The notes under the pieces were generated by a model. The model made no database searches, was not told where the DNA came from, and saw nothing but the letters and a program-made list of their open reading frames with translations. The translations under genes were made by a program, and so were the position numbers. A stretch of 64,000 nucleotides of DNA from Flavobacteriales bacterium (GTDB taxonomy: Bacteria; Bacteroidota; Bacteroidia; Flavobacteriales_D; Sanyastnellaceae), in assembly GCA_027491215.1 (NCBI GenBank), contig JAIXWP010000070.1, positions 1 through 64,000 of the forward strand, read 5' to 3'. This document shows, piece by piece, positions 16,608 through 24,497 of this stretch. Every line of letters begins with the position of its first letter. Within the stretch, counting starts at the first letter, position 1.

Positions 16608-18338
16608 TTAGAACGTACTAGTAATCGTTAATTCAAAACCATTTGTTGCTGGAACTGTTCGGCAAACACCACCGATACAGAACACCCCTTCTCTTCTTTT
16701 TCCATAACCTAAAGTTACGCGATTTGCTCCATTGATATAGCCAACAGTTCCAAAAAGATAGTGAACACGCGAGTCCGCTTTTTTATTTCCGTAATTATAC
16801 TGATCGATAATCGCTACAGTCCAATGCGGGCTGTACGTGTATTCAACCAATGCAGTAGCCCAATCGCCTTTGTCCTGCTTGGTCTGCATTGCTTGTAATT
16901 CAAGGTGGATATTGTTCTTTGGTGTTACTTTATAATTTAATTCCAACACCTCAATATCCGCGAAGACGAGTCCTTTAAAGTCCGCTGAAACAGGAGTAGC
17001 TGTTGTATTAAATTCTAAATAGTAATAAGTAGCGGCCATCGACCACTTCTTGTTGAGTTTGCGTTTGAATTCAACGTTCAAATCACGCACGTACTTTTCA
17101 TTTCCGAACCCTAGCGTATTTCTTCTATATCCATAGATAAGACCTTCAGCGCCCTCAAGATTTGTTTTATCCAAGCTATTAGCAGCTGAGAAATTGACAC
17201 TAATTTGTGTACCGTATGTTCCGCCCAATTTGCTTCCTTTTTTCAAAGTATAAAATACTTCCGCAGAGTAACTAGACTCTCCTGCAACGGGAGTTGCATA
17301 AGGGTAAAGCGTTGCTGCGAGATTATAGGTATGTTGTTTAGTGATTGCAGGATTGAAATTGATAGGCACATCAAAAAGCGTAAGATCTCTATTGGAGCGG
17401 AAGCTCATATTATCTACGTTTTTAGCGGCGACATTGATCCCAAAACCTTTTTTGCTGTATGTCGCATTCAAGAAAATAGCTTCCCCTTTCTGATATATTT
17501 CACCATTATCCTTTGAAGGGTCATTTGCCTTTTGAGCGTATTCCCCGAAGAATGTTAGTGGACCGCAGATGATGTTGATTCTACCTGCTGCGACGCCTAC
17601 GTTTTGTGGATATGCAAGAAGCAATGTATCCTTTTCCAGAATTCCACCTTCTTCGAATTTACTTACGAAGCTTCCGCCAACAATCACTTTCAACTTTGCA
17701 TCAGCAAAGTTTGATGCAGCAGTATCGCTAGTGATTTTCTTTACCGAACCAAAGAGTTCATTCAAGTGAATCTCTCCATCAGCTCCTCGGATAAGAGATT
17801 CGCTATTGATTAATCTAGAATCAAATGCCAAGCGCTGATGACCGTAGATCGCCTTCATTTTCACACCTTCAATTGGTGAGTAAACTACACGCGCACCATC
17901 GATTGCATTATCGATACCGAGGTTAGGCTCCCAATAAGTTCTAAGTGCAAGTCCGCTTCCGAATTGCTCATAGAAATTACCTACTGTAATATCTAGTCCG
18001 TCATTATTGTATTGCGCGTAGCGGTAGCCGATGCCGGTCCCTTGATATCGTGCACCAACAGAGTAACCTTGAATAGCATTGAGATAAGATTCGAAGCGCA
18101 TACCTGCGGTGAATTTTCCGTAGGTATATGTGAAGTTACCAAATGCATTAAGAGCTGTTTTCGCGGGCGGAACTGTGGCACCAATCAGGCTATCCTCATT
18201 GTATTGCTGCCATAGCATTTGAAAATTACCGTGCAGTTGTCCTTGAGTTGGCGTGCTGGGTGTTTCTTGGGCAAATAGCGACGAAGAAGAGATGAATAGT
18301 AGGATAATCCATCCAATGGAATGCAAATGAGATTTCAT
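16608..18338 (-). CDS. DUF6029 outer-membrane barrel protein
   Basis: I choose the ATG giving MKSHLHSIG, since it starts a proper signal peptide ending LFA before QETPSTP; the in-frame start 51 bases upstream would only add a non-signal segment and would run into the terminator region. The 576-residue mature-type protein has many alternating strands (GNFTYTYGKFTAGMRFESYL, GIGYRYAQYN, FGINVAAKNVDN, NNIHLELQAMQTK, HWTVAIIDQYNYG) and ends in ELTITSTF, as in outer-membrane barrels. Family DUF6029 has no known function. It is regularly seen beside Omp28-like and TlpA-like genes, as here. A TlpA terminator lies upstream, so this unit may be read from its own promoter. Confidence 0.75.
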   Translation of the reverse strand: MKSHLHSIGWIILLFISSSSLFAQETPSTPTQGQLHGNFQMLWQQYNEDSLIGATVPPAKTALNAFGNFTYTYGKFTAGMRFESYLNAIQGYSVGARYQGTGIGYRYAQYNNDGLDITVGNFYEQFGSGLALRTYWEPNLGIDNAIDGARVVYSPIEGVKMKAIYGHQRLAFDSRLINSESLIRGADGEIHLNELFGSVKKITSDTAASNFADAKLKVIVGGSFVSKFEEGGILEKDTLLLAYPQNVGVAAGRINIICGPLTFFGEYAQKANDPSKDNGEIYQKGEAIFLNATYSKKGFGINVAAKNVDNMSFRSNRDLTLFDVPINFNPAITKQHTYNLAATLYPYATPVAGESSYSAEVFYTLKKGSKLGGTYGTQISVNFSAANSLDKTNLEGAEGLIYGYRRNTLGFGNEKYVRDLNVEFKRKLNKKWSMAATYYYLEFNTTATPVSADFKGLVFADIEVLELNYKVTPKNNIHLELQAMQTKQDKGDWATALVEYTYSPHWTVAIIDQYNYGNKKADSRVHYLFGTVGYINGANRVTLGYGKRREGVFCIGGVCRTVPATNGFELTITSTF

Positions 18339-18390
18339 GAATCCTTGTAACAGGTATTGGTAAAAAGTTTGTGGGAGCCAAAATAGCAAT

Positions 18391-18421
18391 AAAAAGCCCC
18401 CCGATTTGACGGGGGGCTATA
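18391..18421 (-). terminator. terminator after the TlpA-like gene
   Basis: Perfect GCCCCCC/GGGGGGC stem with a GTCAAATC loop region and a following T-run on the minus strand, 22 bases after the stop. Confidence 0.9.
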
Positions 18422-18442
18422 TGATTCCTAAATAAAATTCTT

Positions 18443-18934
18443 TTAAGATTTAATTTTTAAAAGCTCCTTATAAAGCTCTTCTTCATCACCTTCAGCATAA
18501 TTGTTATGCTGCCACACGATATTTCCTTTTCCATCTACTAGGAAAGTGTGAGGAACATTGTTAACTCCCATCGCTTGAGCAAATTGTTTGTTTGCATCGA
18601 GGAGGATTTGATAATCCCAAGAAACACTATTGATATAAGGTGCTACGCGACTAACGCTGCGTTGATCATCGATTGAAACAGCGATAATTTTCACACCTGT
18701 TTCTTTTTGCCAATCTGCGTATAGTTCTGCGTAGTTGTTAAGTTCCTTTTTACAAGGGCTACACCATGTTGCCCAGAAAGAAATGATAATTGGTTTCCCA
18801 TCATTACTTAGCTGTCCGGTATCGATTGTATTCCCTTCGAGATCCTTTAGTTGGGTACTTGGAAGTTTTGCTACTTGAGCAGAAATGCTAGCGATGCTAA
18901 AGAATAAAATGGCGATGGCCAGAAATTTTTTCAT
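18443..18934 (-). CDS. TlpA-like periplasmic thioredoxin
   Basis: 163-residue exported thioredoxin-fold protein of the TlpA/ResA type, which handles thiol-disulfide exchange in the periplasm. Signal peptide MKKFLAIAILFF... ends ISA before QVAK. Active site WCSPC at 57-61 in ISFWATWCSPCKKEL. The cis-Pro loop is NNVPHTFLVDGKG and the central insertion typical of TlpA is present (GVKIIAVSIDDQRS). It is tethered by no anchor, so it should be soluble in the periplasm. It is a single gene with its own terminator, directly upstream of the DUF6029-Omp28 genes on the same strand. It could reduce Omp28's CTNC pair, but that is inference. Confidence 0.9.
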   Translation of the reverse strand: MKKFLAIAILFFSIASISAQVAKLPSTQLKDLEGNTIDTGQLSNDGKPIIISFWATWCSPCKKELNNYAELYADWQKETGVKIIAVSIDDQRSVSRVAPYINSVSWDYQILLDANKQFAQAMGVNNVPHTFLVDGKGNIVWQHNNYAEGDEEELYKELLKIKS

Positions 18935-19028
18935 GATGTTTTCTTTTGGTGTACGAATTTAATGAAGAGCTTATAACAACCATTATACCAAGAGCACAGT
19001 ATTATTGAATTCTTGATTTCTTAAAAGC

Positions 19029-19056
19029 AAAAACTCCGGACAAGCCGGAGTTTTTG
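19029..19056 (-). terminator. terminator after the secreted thioredoxin-like gene
   Basis: AAAAACTCCGG-CTTGT-CCGGAGTTTTT hairpin, symmetric and with T-runs on both strands, 21 bases after the stop. Confidence 0.9.
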
Positions 19057-19076
19057 ATATTTTTTCTAGAGAAAAA

Positions 19077-20558
19077 TTACTTAGCAACAGTCACACGAAG
19101 AGTGCTAACTGAACCATTTGAAGTAACATTCAACATGTAAACACCAGCGCTAAGATTGCTGAAGTCGATTTGTTGTGTGTAGTTACCTGCAGCAACGTTT
19201 CCTTTGTTGATTGACATTACTTTCTCACCAACTAGGTTGATTACGTCGAAAGTAACATTAGCGCTTTCCTTGATAGAATAAGCAACAGTTGTCAAATCAG
19301 AAGTTGGGTTTGGATAAGCATTGATAGCAAGAAGGTTTGTAACTTCTTCAACACCTACTACTGTATTTACGTTAGCTCCGCTTACTTCTTCAGAGAAAGA
19401 ATAAGAACCATCATAGTAGTAGATATATTCACCTTGAGCTCCAGCGTCATCAACTGAATAAACGTACATGTAACCATTACCTGCAGTACCCTGCCATAGG
19501 TCACCACCGTTCATACCATCACCATAAGAGTCTTCAGCAACTACAGAGTAGCAACCAGTTGATGGAAGGAAGATGTTTTCTGTCTTGTAAGAACCGTCAG
19601 CCTGGTTAGCATAGCTAGGGCTTGAAGCTACTACAGTTCCGTTTTCGTTACGGATTTCCCATGAAGTTTCTTCAGGCCAGTTGTCAAAGTGAAGGTTCAT
19701 TCTGATGTGAGTCGTAGAAGCAGTTGCAAGAGAAATGTTCGCATCGATAGTGTTGTTTGTAGTCACACCGTCGTTGTTAGTTGTAATAGTGATAGCAACA
19801 TCACCAGTTACAGCAGCAGAACCCAATACAACGTTTTCTGATTCGAATTGGTTCAAAGAACCAGACCACTCATAAGAGATAGCTGGAGTTACACCTGATA
19901 CAGTGATAGTAGCAGAAGTAAGAGTTGTTGAACCAAGGTTACCAAGTTCAACAGCAATTTCAGCTTGATCACAAGTAACGTTGTCACCAGTGTAAGCGAT
20001 AGCTGAAGCATCAACTTCTGCAACAGTCTGACATTCCATATCTTGGATGAACTGGTAGTGAGCTGCAGCAGAAAGAGTACCTGTTTCAGTTACGATACCT
20101 GTTGGACAGATAGTGAAAACTGTTGGGAAATAAGTGATCTCATAAAGGTTTGCAATTGACGCATTGTCGATGATTGCATAGTTAGTACCTGCTGTCCAGT
20201 CACCTTGAGTGAAAGTAGCGTAAGTATTACCTGTTGAAGAACCTTGGATTTGAGCTAGAGAATTTGTAGACTCTCCCTCAACGAAGATAACGATAACGTC
20301 ACCACCGTTTGCAACACCGTGTTCTTCGTGAAGAGTTTCAAGAGCACCGCTTGTGTGGTAGCTCCAACATGGACCACACCATGCAGCAGAAACGTCCATT
20401 ACTACAGTGTAACCTTGTTGTAGGTATTCATAAAGATTGTGAGTAGTACCATTGATATCCGTAGCTGTGAAGTTTGGAGCTAAGGAACCACTTGGCAACT
20501 GTGCGCTTGCAGTAGCAAATGTGAAAGCTGCACTAATCGCGAGTAAAATTCTCTTCAT
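19077..20558 (-). CDS. T9SS-secreted thioredoxin-like protein
   Basis: 493-residue secreted protein. Signal peptide ends TASA before QLPSG. Then a thioredoxin/peroxiredoxin-like domain with PNFTATDINGTTHNLY and the redox site WCGPC at 60-64, and the cis-Pro segment YFPTVFTICPTG. A middle Ig-like/CARDB-type part and a segment with GCYSVVAEDSYGDGMNGG follow. The last 75 residues are a type A sorting domain (NAYPNPTSDLTTVAYSI, LSAGVYMLNVTSNGS, STLRVTVAK), so the protein should be exported by the T9SS and cell-surface bound or released. Cargo with a full thioredoxin site is unusual. It is divergent from another T9SS cargo gene and has a two-box promoter. Confidence 0.88.
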   Translation of the reverse strand: MKRILLAISAAFTFATASAQLPSGSLAPNFTATDINGTTHNLYEYLQQGYTVVMDVSAAWCGPCWSYHTSGALETLHEEHGVANGGDVIVIFVEGESTNSLAQIQGSSTGNTYATFTQGDWTAGTNYAIIDNASIANLYEITYFPTVFTICPTGIVTETGTLSAAAHYQFIQDMECQTVAEVDASAIAYTGDNVTCDQAEIAVELGNLGSTTLTSATITVSGVTPAISYEWSGSLNQFESENVVLGSAAVTGDVAITITTNNDGVTTNNTIDANISLATASTTHIRMNLHFDNWPEETSWEIRNENGTVVASSPSYANQADGSYKTENIFLPSTGCYSVVAEDSYGDGMNGGDLWQGTAGNGYMYVYSVDDAGAQGEYIYYYDGSYSFSEEVSGANVNTVVGVEEVTNLLAINAYPNPTSDLTTVAYSIKESANVTFDVINLVGEKVMSINKGNVAAGNYTQQIDFSNLSAGVYMLNVTSNGSVSTLRVTVAK

Positions 20559-20597
20559 TTGATTAAAAGGTTTGTGTTATTTTTCTTTTTGGAGATG

Positions 20598-20631
20598 CTA
20601 AGATAGAATTTCCTTTTGATGAAATTCACAA
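20598..20631 (-). promoter_or_regulatory. promoter of the secreted thioredoxin-like gene
   Basis: Minus strand TTG, 23-base spacer, TATCTTAG (7 of 8 to TAnnTTTG), 39 bases before the ATG. Confidence 0.5.
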
Positions 20632-20714
20632 TAAAATTACTCAAAATAGTAAACCTAACATTAGCTTTTCCATAATCCCTCATTTTCAGCCTCTAAATTG
20701 GGAGGGTTAAAAGG

Positions 20715-20744
20715 CTTGAGAAGGTATGATTTTTCGTATTTTTG
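20715..20744 (+). promoter_or_regulatory. promoter of the Cys-rich T9SS cargo gene
   Basis: TTG, 19-base spacer, TATTTTTG: both boxes and spacing match the Bacteroidota consensus. The -7 box ends 20 bases before the ATG chosen for the gene. Confidence 0.7.
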
Positions 20745-20764
20745 GAAATAATAAAGAAATCTCG

Positions 20765-21496
20765 ATGAAAAAAATTCTACTTTTTGCTTCTATCGCACTT
20801 TTTAGTGCAACATCTTACGGTCAAAGCCTAGGCATTATTGAGCCAGTAAGCACAGTTGCTGGAACCTTAGCAGAAATGAGTCCTGGAGAGGAATTAGTTG
20901 CTGCTTGGAACGTTCAAAACATATCAGCGAATTTTATCGAAGTACGTGCTAGCCGAAATGTTATCAGCGCTGTACAAGGAAGTGCAAACTATTTCTGTTG
21001 GGGTGTTTGTTTTGGCGAAGAAACCAACGTTTCTCCTACTTCAGTAAACCAAGACATGAATCCAGGGGATATAAACACCACTTTCTACGCACACTACATC
21101 TCGAACGAGAATCCAGGGATTACAGACATTGAGTATTGCTTCTTTAACGCAGCTAACTCGGCTGACAGAACTTGCCAAACCGTTCGTTTCTGTGTTGACG
21201 CTGAGTGTTTAGTAAGCGTTGCCGAGCCGATTGCAGAATTTGAAATCAGTGATTTGTCTCCAAATCCACTAAAGGGCCTAGGTTCTATTAAGTATAGTTT
21301 CGCAAATGCACCTGCTAACGATACCAAGCTTGTTATTTATAACATGGTAGGTAAAATCGTTAAAGAGACAGCAATCACTGCGAAAGACGGAATCTTGTTC
21401 GTTAATGGTGAAGATTTTGAGAGTGGTATTTACTTATACTCAGTTATTTCAAACGGCCGTACACTTTCTACAAAGCGTATGGTTGTAGCGAAGTAA
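20765..21496 (+). CDS. cysteine-rich T9SS cargo protein
   Basis: 243 residues from the ATG giving MKKILLFAS; an in-frame start 39 bases upstream would lie between promoter boxes and is rejected. Signal peptide ends SYG before QSLGI. The mature domain has six cysteines in a compact stretch (FCWGVCFG, EYCFF, RTCQ, RFCVDAEC), likely forming disulfides. The last 75 residues are a type A sorting domain (LSPNPLKGLGSIKYSF, YNMVGKIVKET, GIYLYSVISNGR, KRMVVAK). I do not recognise the passenger domain. It is divergent from the secreted thioredoxin-like gene and ends in a hairpin terminator. A redox-linked pair is a hypothesis. Confidence 0.8.
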   Translation: MKKILLFASIALFSATSYGQSLGIIEPVSTVAGTLAEMSPGEELVAAWNVQNISANFIEVRASRNVISAVQGSANYFCWGVCFGEETNVSPTSVNQDMNPGDINTTFYAHYISNENPGITDIEYCFFNAANSADRTCQTVRFCVDAECLVSVAEPIAEFEISDLSPNPLKGLGSIKYSFANAPANDTKLVIYNMVGKIVKETAITAKDGILFVNGEDFESGIYLYSVISNGRTLSTKRMVVAK

Positions 21497-21522
21497 TTCA
21501 CAGAACGCAACAAAATTGAAGT

Positions 21523-21570
21523 GTGGTAATAGAATGGAATCAACTCCATTTTATTACCACATTTTCTTTT
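21523..21570 (+). terminator. terminator after the Cys-rich cargo gene
   Basis: Long imperfect hairpin: GTGGTAATA...ATGGA pairing with TCCAT...TATTACCAC, followed by ATTTTCTTTT. Confidence 0.75.
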
Positions 21571-21620
21571 CGTGACGAACCATTTGTCGGTGTATTTTAG
21601 CCGCTCATTTAAAAAACTGT

Positions 21621-23894
21621 ATGGATCACATTCGCAAAGGAGAAGCCTTAGACTATCACGAACAAGGCAGAAGAGGAAAGCTGGAGATTGTTCCAACGAA
21701 ACCCCATAGCTCACAAAGAGATCTCGCATTGGCCTACTCGCCTGGAGTAGCAGAGCCCGTGCTTGCCATCGCCGCTAATCCGGACGATGTATATAAGTAC
21801 ACTGCCAAAGGAAATATGGTAGCAGTAATATCTAACGGAACTGCTATTCTTGGATTGGGAAACCTTGGTCCTGAGGCTAGCAAGCCTGTGATGGAGGGAA
21901 AGTGTATGCTCTTTAAAATTTTCGCTGATATCGACAGTATCGATATCGAAGTGAAGGCGACTGATGTTGAAGAGTTTGTAAACACCGTAAAGAACATCGC
22001 CCCATCATTCGGGGGAATCAACCTTGAAGACATTAAGGCTCCTGAAGCTTTCGAGATTGAAGAGCGTCTAAAGGCAGAGCTAGATATTCCTATCATGCAC
22101 GACGATCAGCATGGTACAGCAATTATCTCGAGTGCTGCGCTTCTGAATGCTTTGGAGATTGCAGAAAAGAATATCGGTGATGTGAAAATTGTAGTGAGCG
22201 GTGCTGGAGCAGCAGCGCTTTCTTGCATTTCACTTATGATTCAACTAGGAGCCAATAAAGACAATATTTTTGTTTTTGACAGCAAAGGTCTCATGACCGA
22301 AGAGCGTCAGGATCTAGACCATCGCAAAAGAAAATTCGCCACAAAGGCCACATACGCTGATTTAGCGGAGGCTTTGAAAGGCTCTGATGTTTTTCTTGGA
22401 CTTTCTCAAGGAAATATCATGACCTCAGATATGGTAAAATCAATGGCTGGGAATCCAATAGTATTTGCAATGGCAAATCCAGACCCAGAGATTGAATATC
22501 AAGTAGCTATCGACACTCGTCAGGATATCATTATGGCTACTGGACGTAGTGATCATCCCAACCAAGTGAACAACGTTCTTGGATTCCCATTCATATTTAG
22601 AGGAGCATTGGACGTAAGAGCTACTTGCATCAATGACGAAATGAAATTGGCTGCTGTTCGCGCCATTGCTGACCTTGCGAAGGAAACAGTGCCAGAGGAA
22701 GTGACAGAAGCATATAATCTTCAGCACTTGAGTTTTGGGCCAGACTATATTATTCCCAAGCCGCTCGACCCACGCTTAATTTCAGTAGTATCCATGGCTG
22801 TGGCGCAGGCTGCTATCGAGAGCGGTGTTGCGAAACAACCTATCAAAGACTGGTCACGCTACAAAACAGAACTTGAAAATCGCATGGGTCGCGACAATGT
22901 ATTAAGTCGTGGTATTGCGGAAAGAGCTAGAAAGTCTCCAAAGCGAGTTGTATTCGCTGAAGGTGACAACATTAAAGTATTGAAAGCTGCCCAATTGGCC
23001 AAAGACGAAGGCATCGCCTTCCCTATCTTATTGGGTCCAGAGGATCGTATTCATCAATTGATTGATGAGCTAGAATTGGATTTGAAAGACGCTGTTATCA
23101 TGGATCCTCGCATTGACAAATACAAAGAAATGCGAGAGAATTATGGGCAGTGTTTTTTTGAAAGGAGAATGCGCAAAGGCATGACCTTACTCGAGGCAAG
23201 CCGAATGATGCGCGAGCGCAATTATTTTGCAGCTATGATGGTAGCAACTGGTGCTGCTGATGCCGTAATCTCTGGTATGACAAGAAACTACGGTCGTGTG
23301 ATTCGTCCGGCATTGCAGTGTTTGGGTACAGAAAAGCACGTGAAGAAAGTATGTGGAATGTACATCGTTCAAACCAAGCAAGGACCATTGTTCCTTGCAG
23401 ACACGACGGTGAATGTGAATCCAACTGCTGAAGACTTAGTAGAAATCACATTGCGTGTAGCGGAATCTATTGGTAAAATGAAGATTACTCCGCGCATTGC
23501 TTTGTTGAGTTACAGCAATTTTGGTTCTTCCGAAGGAGAGGATGCAGCCAAAGTATCAAAAGCAGTGTCTATACTCCACCGTGATCATCCTAATTTGATA
23601 GTTGATGGAGAGGTACAAGCAAATTTTGCCTTGAATGGCGAAATGCTGGCAGAAAACTTCCCATTCTCTCGATTGAAGGATATGAAGGTGAATACCTTGA
23701 TTTTCCCTAACCTCGCATCGGGGAACATATCCTATAAGCTGTTGCAAGAAATTGCGGGCTTAGAAGTAACAGGGCCAGTGTTGTTAGGGATGAAGAAAAG
23801 CTACCACATTTTACAAATGGGCTGTTCAGTGCGCGAAATCATCAACATGGTGCGTATCGCTGTAGTAGATGCCCAATTGAAGAAAGAACATTAA
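21621..23894 (+). CDS. maeB: NADP-dependent malic enzyme, MaeB type
   Basis: 757-residue cytoplasmic enzyme: oxidative decarboxylation of malate to pyruvate with NADPH formation. The N-terminal malic-enzyme half (about 1-420) has AYSPGVAEP, GNMVAVISNGTAILGLGN, DIDSIDIEV, IMHDDQHGTAII, a GAGAAAL dinucleotide motif and ATGRSDHPNQVNN. The C-terminal half (about 430-757) is a phosphotransacetylase-like domain (VVFAEGDNIKVLKA, GAADAVISGMTRNYGRVIRP, FGSSEGEDAAKVSKAV) that in this fused class is regulatory, binding acetyl-CoA, not catalytic. The ATG lies 20 bases after a TATTTTAG box. It is the first gene of an operon with ruvA (6-base gap) and sprA (6-base gap). The metabolic link to secretion is unexplained. 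Confidence 0.95.
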   Translation: MDHIRKGEALDYHEQGRRGKLEIVPTKPHSSQRDLALAYSPGVAEPVLAIAANPDDVYKYTAKGNMVAVISNGTAILGLGNLGPEASKPVMEGKCMLFKIFADIDSIDIEVKATDVEEFVNTVKNIAPSFGGINLEDIKAPEAFEIEERLKAELDIPIMHDDQHGTAIISSAALLNALEIAEKNIGDVKIVVSGAGAAALSCISLMIQLGANKDNIFVFDSKGLMTEERQDLDHRKRKFATKATYADLAEALKGSDVFLGLSQGNIMTSDMVKSMAGNPIVFAMANPDPEIEYQVAIDTRQDIIMATGRSDHPNQVNNVLGFPFIFRGALDVRATCINDEMKLAAVRAIADLAKETVPEEVTEAYNLQHLSFGPDYIIPKPLDPRLISVVSMAVAQAAIESGVAKQPIKDWSRYKTELENRMGRDNVLSRGIAERARKSPKRVVFAEGDNIKVLKAAQLAKDEGIAFPILLGPEDRIHQLIDELELDLKDAVIMDPRIDKYKEMRENYGQCFFERRMRKGMTLLEASRMMRERNYFAAMMVATGAADAVISGMTRNYGRVIRPALQCLGTEKHVKKVCGMYIVQTKQGPLFLADTTVNVNPTAEDLVEITLRVAESIGKMKITPRIALLSYSNFGSSEGEDAAKVSKAVSILHRDHPNLIVDGEVQANFALNGEMLAENFPFSRLKDMKVNTLIFPNLASGNISYKLLQEIAGLEVTGPVLLGMKKSYHILQMGCSVREIINMVRIAVVDAQLKKEH

Positions 23895-23900
23895 TACCCT

Positions 23901-24491
23901 ATGATTCATTACGTTAAAGGAAAATTGATCGAAAAAAGTCCTGTTCATGCAATCATTGATAGCGGCGGGATTGCTTATTTTTTAAATATCAGTTTAAACA
24001 CATTCAGCAAGATTCCAGATCATCCTGACTGTACGCTTTACGCTCATTTTCATGTAAATGGAAATGATTTTTCCTTTGTCCTTTATGGTTTTCACGATGA
24101 AGTGGAACGTGATATTTTCAGAAAACTAATCAGTGTCAGCGGAGTAGGACCAAATACTGCGCGCATGATCTTAAGTGGGATGACCGTCGATGAGATCCGT
24201 CATGTAATTGCTACAAAGGATGTTGGTAGTTTAAAGAGAATTAAAGGAATCGGTGAAAAGACCGCCGAGCGGATGATTGTAGATTTGCACGATAAAATTT
24301 ACAAGGCTGGAGAAGCCACTTTAGAAAAAATTACTGTTGCACACAATACAACGAAGATGGAGGCGTTAGCGGCGCTGTCCTCGTTGGGACTAGACAAAAC
24401 CAAAACCGAAAAACTGCTAGACAGATTACTACAGGGCCAAAAAGACCTCTCCCTGGAAGAGTTGATCAAGCAGGTTTTGAAACAACTTTAG
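23901..24491 (+). CDS. ruvA: Holliday junction DNA helicase subunit RuvA
   Basis: 196 residues, usual length. RuvA forms the tetramer that binds Holliday junctions and loads the RuvB motor for branch migration. N-terminal OB fold (MIHYVKGKLIEKSPVHAIID, LYAHFHVNGNDFSFVLYGF), acidic-pin region, and the two helix-hairpin-helix motifs (SVSGVGPNTARMIL, RIKGIGEKTAERMI). The C-terminal domain III for RuvB contact (KMEALAALSSLGLDKTKTEKL) is present. It sits between maeB and sprA with 6-base gaps on either side, an arrangement common in Bacteroidota. Confidence 0.96.
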   Translation: MIHYVKGKLIEKSPVHAIIDSGGIAYFLNISLNTFSKIPDHPDCTLYAHFHVNGNDFSFVLYGFHDEVERDIFRKLISVSGVGPNTARMILSGMTVDEIRHVIATKDVGSLKRIKGIGEKTAERMIVDLHDKIYKAGEATLEKITVAHNTTKMEALAALSSLGLDKTKTEKLLDRLLQGQKDLSLEELIKQVLKQL

Positions 24492-24497
24492 AAATAC

